A stretch of 64,000 nucleotides of DNA, taken from positions 310,001 to 374,000 of the forward strand of contig NZ_JACVZV010000015.1 in NCBI RefSeq assembly GCF_014654725.1. The letters are read 5' to 3'. Below are positions 54,896-62,899 of the stretch, one piece after another; within the stretch, counting starts at the first letter, position 1; every line of letters starts with the position of its first letter. The position numbers were made by a program, and so were the translations under genes. A model generated the notes under the pieces. That model was not told where the DNA came from. It did not search any database and saw only the letters and a list, made by a program, of their open reading frames with translations. The stretch is from Vulcanococcus sp. Clear-D1. GTDB taxonomy: Bacteria; Cyanobacteriota; Cyanobacteriia; PCC-6307; Cyanobiaceae.

Positions 54896-56594
54896 ACTGC
54901 ACCACGAGCTGCCGGGTGACAAACACAAAGATCCAACTCAGGATCATCACAACCAGGACAGGCCACTGCAGGGTTTCGAACTGGTCGGCGACCAGGAGAC
55001 CCACGATCAGCAGCAAAGCACCCGCAACCGCGATCTCCTCATAGGGTTCGCCCTGGAAGGTCCGGGGTTCACGCCCGGTCACCACGTCGAGCAGCATGCC
55101 TCCGCCGGCACAGGTGAGCGCCGCGCAGATCGGCATCCACCACCAGCTCAGATCACCCTCAAGGGCAACCTGTGCGCCGATGATCGTGAAGGTGGCCAGA
55201 CCGACACTGTCGCAGACGCCCAGAACGCGATTGAAGCGTTGACCATCTGCAGCCCCACTGGACAGCAGGCCCGCCAGCACAGACCCTGCCGCCACCACCA
55301 GTGCAACCACCAGCAGATAGGTGCTGTCCTTGAAGATGAACGGAGGTGATCGCATGCCGCCGATCAACAGATCGCGCAGCGTTCCTCCGCCGACGGCTGG
55401 CAACAGGGTGAGGATGAAGCATCCCCAGAGGTCATAGCGGCGCTGCAGGGCATGCAGGAAGCCTGACAAGGCAAAGGCAGCCGTGCCCACCAGGTCCAGC
55501 CCGTAAAACCATGGAGATTGAACCAAGGCGGAAAACACCTGTCGCCCCGCCGGGCCAAGGGGCCCGCGCTGCGGCCCATCGATCCGGGCTGCCCTCCAGA
55601 TCTTCAGGCTCCAGGCACCTTCGGCCGCATTCCGGATGGCCGCTTCGTGACCACTCCCCTGCCCCACAATCGCCGCACTGCGGGCAAAGCTGACCGGATC
55701 CAGCAGAGCAAAGCCTCGGCTGAGGTCCATCAGCTTCAGAATCTCCTGAAGCATGTCGGCTTGATGCTGGCTGTCACTGTGGGTCATATAACGTTCCGTG
55801 ATCGCAACAGCTTCCTGAGGATGCCGGGAGGCGTAGCGCCAACCGCGCGCGAGGCCACGCAGCAGGCGAATCAATCGTGCTCGCTTCGTGGGGTCCTGCA
55901 GATCAGAACCACGCACATACAGACCATCCTCGAGAAAGCCGCTGTTCTCCAGAGCAAAACGCACAGTGAACAGCCTTGATTGGAAGGCTCCTGCTCTGAG
56001 AACGGTCTGAAATTCGTTGTAGCTCATGGCCGTGGCGCAATCCACGCGGCCATCGAGCAGATCCTGGGCAGCGGGACGCTGCCGGACCAGACGAACATCC
56101 TTCAGATCCAGCCCATGGGACCTGAGCCAGTGGCCCACATCAAACTGATCACCCAGGAACCAGGTGCCAATCCGCTTCCCCTTGAGGTCAAGCGGTTGTT
56201 TCACACCGGATTCAGCGCTGCAGATCAGCATCGTGCCCGAACGCTGCAGCAACTGAGCCACATTGACCAGATCAGCGCCCTGACGGCGAAGATCCAGAGC
56301 ATCGGATGACCAGCCGATCGCCACATCGGCCTCACCATCGATCAGCCGCTGCAGACCGTTGATGGATGGTCCACCCGGTTGAAGGGAAACGGCCAGGCCT
56401 TCGTTCTCAAAGAACTTGAGATCCTTGGCGACATAAAAACCGGCAAACTGGGCCTGGGGAAGCCAGCGCAGCTGAACGCGCAGGGGCTGCTGCATGCCTC
56501 TGGCTTCACCTGGGGGCAGAGCCGTGAGGCCCAGGGCGAGCAGCATCAGGAGCAGAACTGCCCGAATCCGCCGAAGCCATCGAGGGCCGCGCAT
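54867..56594 (-). CDS. Fusion: NMT1/THI5-type solute-binding domain plus TRIC cation channel domain
   Basis: A 575-residue protein with signal peptide (about 11-33), then a periplasmic type II binding domain (36-335) whose opening LRWLPQAQFAGFYVAKDLKF and GEADVAIGWSSDAL match the NMT1/THI5/SsuA family. From about 363 to 562 there are seven hydrophobic helices forming a TRIC (formerly UPF0126) domain: YGLDLVGTAAFALSGFLHAL, the glycine-rich AVGGGTLRDLLIGG (400-413), CDSVGLATFTIIGAQVAL and the second repeat CAGGGMLLDVVTG (495-507). TRIC proteins are K+-permeable channels whose N-terminus faces outside, which fits a periplasmic N-terminal receptor. ATG 56594 is used. No kinase or GGDEF module is present. 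Confidence 0.85.
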   Translation of the reverse strand: MRGPRWLRRIRAVLLLMLLALGLTALPPGEARGMQQPLRVQLRWLPQAQFAGFYVAKDLKFFENEGLAVSLQPGGPSINGLQRLIDGEADVAIGWSSDALDLRRQGADLVNVAQLLQRSGTMLICSAESGVKQPLDLKGKRIGTWFLGDQFDVGHWLRSHGLDLKDVRLVRQRPAAQDLLDGRVDCATAMSYNEFQTVLRAGAFQSRLFTVRFALENSGFLEDGLYVRGSDLQDPTKRARLIRLLRGLARGWRYASRHPQEAVAITERYMTHSDSQHQADMLQEILKLMDLSRGFALLDPVSFARSAAIVGQGSGHEAAIRNAAEGAWSLKIWRAARIDGPQRGPLGPAGRQVFSALVQSPWFYGLDLVGTAAFALSGFLHALQRRYDLWGCFILTLLPAVGGGTLRDLLIGGMRSPPFIFKDSTYLLVVALVVAAGSVLAGLLSSGAADGQRFNRVLGVCDSVGLATFTIIGAQVALEGDLSWWWMPICAALTCAGGGMLLDVVTGREPRTFQGEPYEEIAVAGALLLIVGLLVADQFETLQWPVLVVMILSWIFVFVTRQLVVQFNLRSWSPG

Positions 56595-56642
56595 GACCAC
56601 ACGATTCAGTGGGCCGAGCGTAGATCGCTAGAACGTGCCAGA

Positions 56643-56663
56643 GCCTGTTCGCCATGAACAGGC
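56643..56663 (-). terminator. Hairpin after the 71-residue His-rich protein gene
   Basis: Perfect 8-bp stem GCCTGTTC-...-GAACAGGC with a 5-base loop, 16 bases after the stop at 56679 on the minus strand; the tail is only weakly T-rich (TCTGG). Confidence 0.5.
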
Positions 56664-56678
56664 CCGAGGCCCGGTGGT

Positions 56679-56894
56679 TCAGTCGTGGCGGATCTGAGCG
56701 ATGGCGCTGTCGTGCAGCCGGCGCTCATGGGCATGGCGCTCCGCCCAGGCCACTTCCTGGGAATGCACGCCGGACGCTTCGCTCTGATCGGCGGTGGCGT
56801 GGCGTTGAGCGACGACGGGCTGGTGACGACGCTGCTCAATCTGACGGTGCCGCATGTACTCCACAAACAGTGGCTCGCCTTGAGAGGCTTTCAT
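56679..56894 (-). CDS. Small His/Arg-rich protein with strong ribosome binding site
   Basis: A 71-residue protein, MKASQGEPLFVEYMRHRQIE at the start, with eight His and about ten Arg, often as (R/A/V)H pairs, and no membrane segment; likely helical. A strong Shine-Dalgarno GGAGGGTGAG sits directly before the ATG, rare among its neighbours, and a hairpin follows the stop, so it is very probably expressed. No family recognised. Metal binding or nucleic-acid binding are possible from composition only. Confidence 0.72.
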   Translation of the reverse strand: MKASQGEPLFVEYMRHRQIEQRRHQPVVAQRHATADQSEASGVHSQEVAWAERHAHERRLHDSAIAQIRHD

Positions 56895-57072
56895 CTCACC
56901 CTCCGGGGTGATCGCATGGATTCATTCTGTAGCGGTTGCTACGGAAATCCGATCTGCTCCACGAAACGTGATCTGCGTTCGTTAGGGCACAGAAGAGCGC
57001 GTGGACCTGGCCGATCGCGATCCAGGCCGTGATCCGTTGGAATGGGGCATCGCTGCGACGTTGCCTCGCTCC

Positions 57073-58128
57073 ATGGCCGACACCCTCACCAAGCTCGCCT
57101 ATCAGGCCCTGCAGCAGGGCAAGAGCCTGGTGGGTGTCGCCCATAAGGAGGTGAGCACCAAGTTGATGGAGCTGGTGGCCCCCCAGGGAGCACCGAAAAC
57201 ACGGCCAATCCCTCCGCAGATGCTGATGGATCTGCAAGCCGCCAATTCGGCATTGATGGAGATCGATTGGGAAGAAGCCGAGCAGGGGCTCTACCCCACC
57301 AGCCTTCTCTTCGATGCTCCCTGGCTGGATTGGGCCGCCCGCTATCCGATGGTGTGGCTCGACATGCCCAGCACCTGGAATCGGCGCAGTGAACGCAACG
57401 TGAGCGACCTGCCGCCGGATGTGGAGAGCGACAACTATCCCGACTACTACCTCCAGAACTTCCATCACCAAACTGATGGCTACCTGAGCGATCACTCCGC
57501 CTCGCTCTACGACCTGCAGGTGGAGATCCTGTTCAACGGCACCGCTGATCCAATGCGGCGCCGTGTGATCAAACCGCTGGTGCAGGGCCTGAGAGCGTTT
57601 GCAGAGCGGCCGGCTTCCCAGCTGCGGGTGCTGGATGTGGCCACCGGCACCGGCCGCACCCTGCGGCAGGTGCGTGCAGCCCTGCCGCAGGTGCAGCTGG
57701 TGGGCCTCGATCTCTCGTCCGCCTATCTGCGTCAGGCCAACCGCTGGCTCAGCCAGCTGCCGGATGAACTCCCGCAACTGGTGCAGGGCAATGGCGAGAG
57801 CATGCCTTTCGCCAGCGGCAGCATGCAGGGCGTGACCTGCGTGTTCCTGCTGCACGAGCTGCCCGGCGATGCTCGCCAGAACGTGATCGATGAGTGCTTC
57901 CGTGTTCTGGAGCCCGGCGGTGTTCTGGTGCTTGCTGATTCCGTGCAGCTGGCGGATTCTCCCCAGTTCGAAACAGCCATGGATAACTTCCGCCGCGTAT
58001 TCCACGAGCCGTACTACCGCGATTACATCGGCGATGACATTGAGGCGCGCCTCACTGCCACTGGCTTCAGCGGCATCCGCGCCACCTCGCATCTGATGAC
58101 GCGGGTGTGGAGTGCCACCAAGCCCTGA
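57073..58128 (+). CDS. Class I SAM-dependent methyltransferase
   Basis: A 351-residue protein. The N-terminal 170 residues are a cyanobacteria-type extension (LTKLAYQALQQGKSLVGVAH; NYPDYYLQNFHHQTDGYLS). The C-terminal Rossmann methyltransferase has motif I VLDVATGTGRTLRQVRAAL near residue 188, the acidic loop LVGLDLSSAYL, and FRVLEPGGVLVLADSV near residue 278. The combination resembles ubiquinone/menaquinone-type (UbiE-like) methyltransferases, but the substrate is unknown. ATG 57073 is chosen; frame is open to 57001. Confidence 0.88.
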   Translation: MADTLTKLAYQALQQGKSLVGVAHKEVSTKLMELVAPQGAPKTRPIPPQMLMDLQAANSALMEIDWEEAEQGLYPTSLLFDAPWLDWAARYPMVWLDMPSTWNRRSERNVSDLPPDVESDNYPDYYLQNFHHQTDGYLSDHSASLYDLQVEILFNGTADPMRRRVIKPLVQGLRAFAERPASQLRVLDVATGTGRTLRQVRAALPQVQLVGLDLSSAYLRQANRWLSQLPDELPQLVQGNGESMPFASGSMQGVTCVFLLHELPGDARQNVIDECFRVLEPGGVLVLADSVQLADSPQFETAMDNFRRVFHEPYYRDYIGDDIEARLTATGFSGIRATSHLMTRVWSATKP

Positions 58129-58184
58129 CAAAGGGCCGTGACCGCTGCCCAAACGCCATAGGGTCCGCCTAAAGCGATGAGGGC

Positions 58185-58508
58185 ATGAGCAATCCGTTCA
58201 GCGTGCGCTGGTTGGCAGGCTGGACCTTCCAGACCGTCTTCATGGAAGGGTGTGTGCAGGTGGAAGCCCATGGCTTCGGAATCTGCCTGCGCACACCGTT
58301 GCTACCTGGCGAAAGCCCTGTTGTTGCTGCCGACCGCTTGGTGCTGGCTGAGGATCAGCGGCGCCGCGCCCTGCACAACGCCTGGTTGCGTGGCAATCGG
58401 CTTCCGGCGGCTGAGCCTGCACCTCCCCTCAATGGAGCCAGCGCTGATGTGGAGCCCACCCCGCTTGAGCAGCCCGAACTCGAGCCACTGATCCGCCTAG
58501 TGGCTTGA
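58185..58508 (+). CDS. Conserved hypothetical protein
   Basis: A 107-residue soluble protein. The first 70 residues look folded (VRWLAGWTFQTVFMEGCVQV; ADRLVLAEDQRRRALHNAWL) and the rest is Pro/Glu-rich. No family recognised. It lies 56 bases after the methyltransferase on the same strand and is convergent with the next gene by a 12-base gap. Confidence 0.6.
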   Translation: MSNPFSVRWLAGWTFQTVFMEGCVQVEAHGFGICLRTPLLPGESPVVAADRLVLAEDQRRRALHNAWLRGNRLPAAEPAPPLNGASADVEPTPLEQPELEPLIRLVA

Positions 58509-58520
58509 GCCGTACCGGGA

Positions 58521-58793
58521 TTAGCGCTTCAGCCACAAAGCCAGAACCAGCCCGAGCCCACCCCAGCGCAACGCGGTCCAGAGCGTGGTTTCCTGCCAGG
58601 TGGTTGGGCGGAGCGGAGCTGGAAGGGGATCAAGCAGGCGCTGAGCTAGGGCCATGCGCTGGCGCAGCCGCCGGGCTTGCAGGCTTTCGTCGCCACTGCT
58701 GATGCGCTCAGCCCTCGACACCTGCGCCATCAGGTTCGCCAGCTGATGCAGCCAGCGAATAGGGGTGTGGGGGGAGCGCGGACGCTGCTGCAT
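58521..58793 (-). CDS. Small protein with C-terminal membrane anchor, unknown
   Basis: A 90-residue protein from ATG 58793 (MQQRPRSPHTPIRWLHQLAN). The body is basic and helical (ESLQARRLRQRMALAQRLLD) and ends in one hydrophobic tail helix (LWTALRWGGLGLVLALWLKR), a tail-anchored arrangement. The frame remains open far upstream but that part is antisense to the next gene. Start codons of this and the divergent DUF6439-like gene are nine bases apart. Confidence 0.6.
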   Translation of the reverse strand: MQQRPRSPHTPIRWLHQLANLMAQVSRAERISSGDESLQARRLRQRMALAQRLLDPLPAPLRPTTWQETTLWTALRWGGLGLVLALWLKR

Positions 58794-58802
58794 GGCGCCA
58801 GG

Positions 58803-59117
58803 ATGGCCTTCCAGCCGAGGTTGTGTCCAGTGGCAGCGAGTCAACAGTGGCCCGAAGGCAGCCGCGAGGCGGCGGAAGCCCTGCATCGGCTGCTCACGAT
58901 CGACAACCGCCAGTGGCACGCGCTCAAGAGCCAGCCGCAGCGGCGTGCCGCCGAACAGGTGGCTGCCGCTCTGGTGCAATTGCTGGATCCGGCTAATCCC
59001 GCCAACGCCCCAGTGGCCACCGAACAACGCCAGCACGCCATCGAGCTGCTGGAGCATGGGCTGGGCTGGCTGCGCGGAGAGCTGAAGGACCCCGGCTGCC
59101 CCAGCCACGGTCACTGA
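58803..59117 (+). CDS. DUF6439-like conserved cyanobacterial protein
   Basis: A 104-residue helical protein. The block EALHRLLTIDNRQWHALKSQ followed by RRAAEQVAAALVQLL and a C-terminal ELLEHGLGWLRGEL resembles small cyanobacterial proteins filed as DUF6439; this is from memory. Function unknown. ATG 58803 was selected; the same frame is open to 58677 but that region is antisense to the tail-anchored protein. Its last seven bases overlap the convergent ATPase gene. Confidence 0.65.
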   Translation: MAFQPRLCPVAASQQWPEGSREAAEALHRLLTIDNRQWHALKSQPQRRAAEQVAAALVQLLDPANPANAPVATEQRQHAIELLEHGLGWLRGELKDPGCPSHGH

Positions 59118-59500
59118 CGCCGCAGGGCCACCTGAACCCGGTTGCCGCGGGCGCTCCAGCGCACGTCGTCGAAGCAGGAGTGGATCAGAAACAACCCGCG
59201 GCCACACAAGGCATCCGGCTCCTGCGGCAGCGCTCCGCAGCGGGCATCCGCAGGAACACCGCAACCCTCATCCTGCACCTGAAACACCCACCAGCGGGGC
59301 GTCACGATGCGGCGCACCCGCAGGCACTTGCCCGGGTCGTTGCCATTGCCATGGCGCACGGCATTCACCAGCACCTCCTGCAAGCCCAGCTGCAGCGAGG
59401 CCATCTGTTGGGCACAGCTGATCGGCTCGAGCAACACCTCCAACAGCGGCGAGAGCTGCAGGGTGGAGGGGGTGATGAAATCGGCCCAGCGATGTGGCAT
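59111..59500 (-). CDS. RsbW-like ATP-binding protein (HATPase_c_2, anti-sigma or kinase type)
   Basis: A 129-residue single GHKL ATPase domain with N box LGLQEVLVNAVRHGNGND near residue 42, G1 VQDEGCGVP near residue 77 and G2 CGRGLFLIHSCFDDV near residue 100. This is the build of RsbW/SpoIIAB anti-sigma kinases. No anti-anti-sigma or PP2C phosphatase gene is nearby, so the partner is unknown. ATG 59500 (MPHRWADFI) was chosen. It lies 65 bases downstream of gun4. Confidence 0.85.
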   Translation of the reverse strand: MPHRWADFITPSTLQLSPLLEVLLEPISCAQQMASLQLGLQEVLVNAVRHGNGNDPGKCLRVRRIVTPRWWVFQVQDEGCGVPADARCGALPQEPDALCGRGLFLIHSCFDDVRWSARGNRVQVALRRQ

Positions 59501-59565
59501 CGAACCCAAGCCGGCGGAGCAGCCGTGCAGTGGTTTGAAGCTACCGCTGCTGCGAACCCGCCGAT

Positions 59566-60288
59566 CTAGGCCGACACGCGCTGTTGCAGCCCGGGATGGG
59601 AGAGCAGCGCATCCATCAGGCGCACGCCGCGCAGCTGATTCACCAGGGGCAGATGGCCCTCCGGTGCCTCCAGCGACCAAGTGAAAGCATTGGGGTAGCG
59701 GGTCCACACGCCGCCCTGCTTCCAGCCCAAACGTGGCCACAGCTGATCCCAGCGGCCGTTGAGCGAACGCAGCAGACGGATCTGCACCGAAAAGCCAAAC
59801 CGGCCCTGCGAATACACCACCCAGAGGCGATCCAGGCTCTCGAGGTCCACCGAAGCGATGGGAGGAACCTCGGAGTAATAGACGTATCCCCGCTTCACCG
59901 CCGCCTCACCGGCCAGTTGGCGCAGGTGTTCGCTGGTGAGGCGATCCGCCTCCTCAAAGGCCTGATCGATCAGCGCCCGTTGCAGCGGGGCGTAATCCAA
60001 ACCAGCCGCACTGGTCACCGCCAACCAACCGTCGCGGTAGCGCTCGCGGAAAGCCTGGGCCAGACCATCATCGACCGACACCAGCAGCTGAATCAGCAGG
60101 CCAGCTGCCCAGTCATCGCCGGTGGCATCGAGGCGATCGATCTGCTCTGGAAGGAGCGGACGCAGTTCAGCCGCGCGCTGTTGCACCTGGCTGAGCAAGC
60201 TGCGGCGCTGGCGGGCATTGGCCGCCAGAAAACGCTCCAGAAGTTGTTCGGCGCTAACCGTTGTGGTGACGGGGGGTCCGGAAAGCAT
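59566..60288 (-). CDS. gun4: GUN4-domain protein (Mg-chelatase regulator)
   Basis: Binds protoporphyrin IX and Mg-protoporphyrin and stimulates Mg-chelatase through ChlH. The 240-residue protein has an N-terminal helical bundle (about 1-85) and a C-terminal GUN4 core: LDYAPLQRALIDQAFEEADR, then DLESLDRLWVVYSQGRFGFS, GWKQGGVWTRYPNAFTWSL and GHLPLVNQLRG. This two-domain form matches Synechocystis Gun4. ATG 60288, divergent from mnmH. Confidence 0.93.
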   Translation of the reverse strand: MLSGPPVTTTVSAEQLLERFLAANARQRRSLLSQVQQRAAELRPLLPEQIDRLDATGDDWAAGLLIQLLVSVDDGLAQAFRERYRDGWLAVTSAAGLDYAPLQRALIDQAFEEADRLTSEHLRQLAGEAAVKRGYVYYSEVPPIASVDLESLDRLWVVYSQGRFGFSVQIRLLRSLNGRWDQLWPRLGWKQGGVWTRYPNAFTWSLEAPEGHLPLVNQLRGVRLMDALLSHPGLQQRVSA

Positions 60289-60365
60289 GAAGAGAGATCA
60301 GACCTGCCATGGGGCCAGCGTTGGCCCACTATGTCAGGCATGGCCAGGCCAAGGCGGGTTCCCGA

Positions 60366-61439
60366 ATGGTTGGGATGCAACTGAATCGCCAACCGGTGGA
60401 ACGGTTTCTCCAGGGAACGGCTCCGGTGGTGGATGTGAGGGCACCGGCGGAGTTTGCCCAGGGCCACATCCCCGGTGCCCGCAACCTGCCGCTGTTCAGT
60501 AATGAGCAACGGGCCGCCGTCGGCACCACCTACAAGCAACAGGGCAGGCAAGCCGCCGTGCAGCTGGGGCTCGAGCTGGTGGGTCCGCGGCTGGGCGAGG
60601 TCGGCAGCCAGCTCAGAGCCTGGGCAATGGAGGCCGGCGGTGCACCCCTGCGCCTGCACTGCTGGCGCGGTGGCATGCGCTCCGAAAGCGTGGCCTGGCT
60701 GGCCACGCAGCTGGACCTACCGGTGGTGCTGCTCGAGGGCGGCTACAAGAGCTTTCGCCGCTGGGCGCTGGCGCTGTTTGACACCCCTTGGCCCATCCAT
60801 TTGATGGGTGGACGCACCGGCAGCGGCAAAACGGACCTGCTGATCGCCCTGGCCGAACGCCAGGTGGCGGTGGTTGATCTGGAGGGCCTGGCCCATCACC
60901 GCGGCAGCAGCTTTGGCAGCCTCGGGATGCCGCCGCAGCCCAGCAACGAGCACTACGAAAACCGCATTGCTCTGGCGCTGCATGGGCTCCGAGAAGCCGA
61001 GCAGATCTGGGTGGAAGCCGAGAGCGTGCAGGTGGGCCGCTGCCGCATTCCGGGCGGAATCTGGCGGCAGATGCAGGCAGCACCGCTGCTGGAGATCCGC
61101 AGACCTCTCGAGGAGCGACTGGAGCAACTGGTGGCGGTCTATGGCTCCCAGGACCCAGCGGCGCTGAAAGAGGCGACCGAGCGCATTGGCCGCCGCCTCG
61201 GACCGCAGCGCACCGCTGCCGCCCTCACGGCGATCGACCAGCAGCAGTGGGGTGAAGCGGCAAAGCAAATGCTCGATTACTACGACCGCTGCTACGACCA
61301 CGAACTGGAGCGCCATGGCGCCGCCGATCAGCACCGGCTGCTCGGTCATGAGGATCTGGCCGGATTGAGCGCGGAGACCGCCGCCGACCAGCTGATCAGC
61401 CGTGGTGTCATCAGGGCCCAGGGCCGGAACGCTGCCTAG
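60366..61439 (+). CDS. mnmH: tRNA 2-selenouridine synthase (MnmH/SelU)
   Basis: A 357-residue protein combining a rhodanese domain ([20 protein letters not shown]; catalytic Cys in [16 protein letters not shown] near residue 98) with a C-terminal P-loop domain ([16 protein letters not shown] near residue 146; [11 protein letters not shown]). In E. coli it geranylates 2-thiouridine and exchanges sulfur for selenium in tRNA. Whether selenium is used here is unknown as selD is not in the window. ATG 60366 is chosen; 60309 and 60375 are in-frame alternatives. Confidence 0.92.
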   Translation: MVGMQLNRQPVERFLQGTAPVVDVRAPAEFAQGHIPGARNLPLFSNEQRAAVGTTYKQQGRQAAVQLGLELVGPRLGEVGSQLRAWAMEAGGAPLRLHCWRGGMRSESVAWLATQLDLPVVLLEGGYKSFRRWALALFDTPWPIHLMGGRTGSGKTDLLIALAERQVAVVDLEGLAHHRGSSFGSLGMPPQPSNEHYENRIALALHGLREAEQIWVEAESVQVGRCRIPGGIWRQMQAAPLLEIRRPLEERLEQLVAVYGSQDPAALKEATERIGRRLGPQRTAAALTAIDQQQWGEAAKQMLDYYDRCYDHELERHGAADQHRLLGHEDLAGLSAETAADQLISRGVIRAQGRNAA

Positions 61440-61464
61440 GATCGAGCTTTGCTGGGTTCGATCG

Positions 61465-61836
61465 ATGGCCGCCATTCAGTTCTTCCGCGGTGTCGACGAG
61501 CCTGTGGTTCCTGATATCCGCATGACCCGCTCGCGCGATGGACGCACCGGTCAGGCGATTTTTGTGTTCGATCAGCCCGAAGCCCTCTCGCCCGAAAGCA
61601 TGGGCGACATCGGCGGGATGTACATGGTGGATGAGGAAGGGCAACTCGTCACCCGCGAAGTGAATGCCAAGTTTGTGAACGGCAAGCCCGCCGCCCTGGA
61701 AGCCACCTACACCTGGAAGACTCCGGACGATTTCGAGCGCTTCATGCGCTTTGCCCAGCGCTACGCCGATAGCCACGACCTTGGCTTCTCCCAGAAGGAG
61801 AACAACGCTGGCGATTCGGCCGACGACGCCGAGTGA
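61465..61836 (+). CDS. psb28: Photosystem II assembly protein Psb28
   Basis: A 123-residue protein that binds the cytoplasmic face of PSII assembly intermediates near CP47. Sequence landmarks: [20 protein letters not shown] at the N-terminus, [33 protein letters not shown] and [22 protein letters not shown] 61465, 25 bases after mnmH. The acidic C-terminal tail ([11 protein letters not shown]) is variable in the family. Confidence 0.97.
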   Translation: MAAIQFFRGVDEPVVPDIRMTRSRDGRTGQAIFVFDQPEALSPESMGDIGGMYMVDEEGQLVTREVNAKFVNGKPAALEATYTWKTPDDFERFMRFAQRYADSHDLGFSQKENNAGDSADDAE

Positions 61837-61846
61837 GTTCGGCCCG

Positions 61847-62899
61847 ATGAAGTTCGGCCAGGGGCTGGGTTTGCTGGCCACAGCAGCCGCAGCGCTGCTG
61901 CTGTGGTCGCTGCGGCACGTGGTGATTCAGCTGTTCGCCGCGGTCGTTCTGGCCATGGCGCTCTGCACCATCGTGGGCGTGGTGCGGGAGCGGTTGCGCT
62001 GCAGCCGCCCGCTCGCCCTGCTGCTCAGCCTGTTCGGCTTGCTTGTGCTTGTGGCCGTTGCCCTGGCCGCCGTGGTGCCGCCGTTCCTGGAGCAGTTCCA
62101 ACAATTGCTGCTGCAACTGCCGCTGGCGGCCAACCGCGCCGCAGCACTGCTCCAGGAGTTGATGGATGTCAGCAGCCGCATGCTCTACGGCCAGCAGGCG
62201 CTCGATTGGATCAAGCAGAGCTGGGGCAGCGGCGGCTCCAGCAATGAGGCCTTGGGGCAGGGTCTTCAGAACCTGCTGGATCTGGCCGGCAACCTGGGCG
62301 GTGGCCTGCTTCAGCTGCTGTTCGTGCTCGCGGTGGCACTGATGATCGCGGTGCATCCAACCGCCTACCGGGAGGTGGCGGTGCTGCTGGCTCCGTCCTT
62401 CTACCGGCGACGCCTGCGCGAGGTGCTGCTGCAATGCGGCGATGCCCTCAGCAGCTGGATGGGCGGTGTGCTGATCAGCTCCCTGTGTGTGGCCCTGCTG
62501 GCGGGCATCGGTCTGTCGCTGTTGGGGGTGAAGCTCGTGGTAGCCAATGCCCTGCTGGCCGGTCTGCTCAATGTGATCCCCAACGTGGGGCCCACTTTGA
62601 GCACGATCTTCCCGATGTCGGTGGCGCTGCTGGTGTCGCCGTGGAAGGCACTGGCCGTGCTGGGGCTCTACGTGCTGGTGCAAAACCTGGAGAGCTATGT
62701 CATCACCCCCTCGGTGATGCAGCACCAGGTGAATCTGTTGCCAGGCCTCACCCTGGCGGCTCAGTTCCTGTTCACCGTGCTGTTTGGGCCACTGGGCCTG
62801 CTGTTGGCCCTGCCCCTGGCGGTGTGCCTGCAGGTGGTGATTCGTGAGGTGTTGATCCACGATGTGCTTGATCCCTGGCAGCAGCAGCGCATCCCATGA
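61847..62899 (+). CDS. AI-2E/PerM-family transporter, first tandem copy
   Basis: A 350-residue membrane protein of the UPF0118 family: N-terminal helices from residue 7 (LGLLATAAAALLLWSLRHVV), a cytoplasmic or amphipathic middle part, and the conserved C-terminal block NVIPNVGPTLSTIFP followed by the LYVLVQNLESYVITP signature and LPLAVCLQVVIREV. Functions reported in the family include ion or small-molecule export; autoinducer-2 export is not expected here. ATG 61847 is ten bases after psb28; stop overlaps the next gene (ATGA). Confidence 0.93.
   Translation: MKFGQGLGLLATAAAALLLWSLRHVVIQLFAAVVLAMALCTIVGVVRERLRCSRPLALLLSLFGLLVLVAVALAAVVPPFLEQFQQLLLQLPLAANRAAALLQELMDVSSRMLYGQQALDWIKQSWGSGGSSNEALGQGLQNLLDLAGNLGGGLLQLLFVLAVALMIAVHPTAYREVAVLLAPSFYRRRLREVLLQCGDALSSWMGGVLISSLCVALLAGIGLSLLGVKLVVANALLAGLLNVIPNVGPTLSTIFPMSVALLVSPWKALAVLGLYVLVQNLESYVITPSVMQHQVNLLPGLTLAAQFLFTVLFGPLGLLLALPLAVCLQVVIREVLIHDVLDPWQQQRIP

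Noticed and set aside
58794-59264. N-terminal extension of the tail-anchored protein
   Set aside because: Antisense to the DUF6439-like gene and without conserved features.
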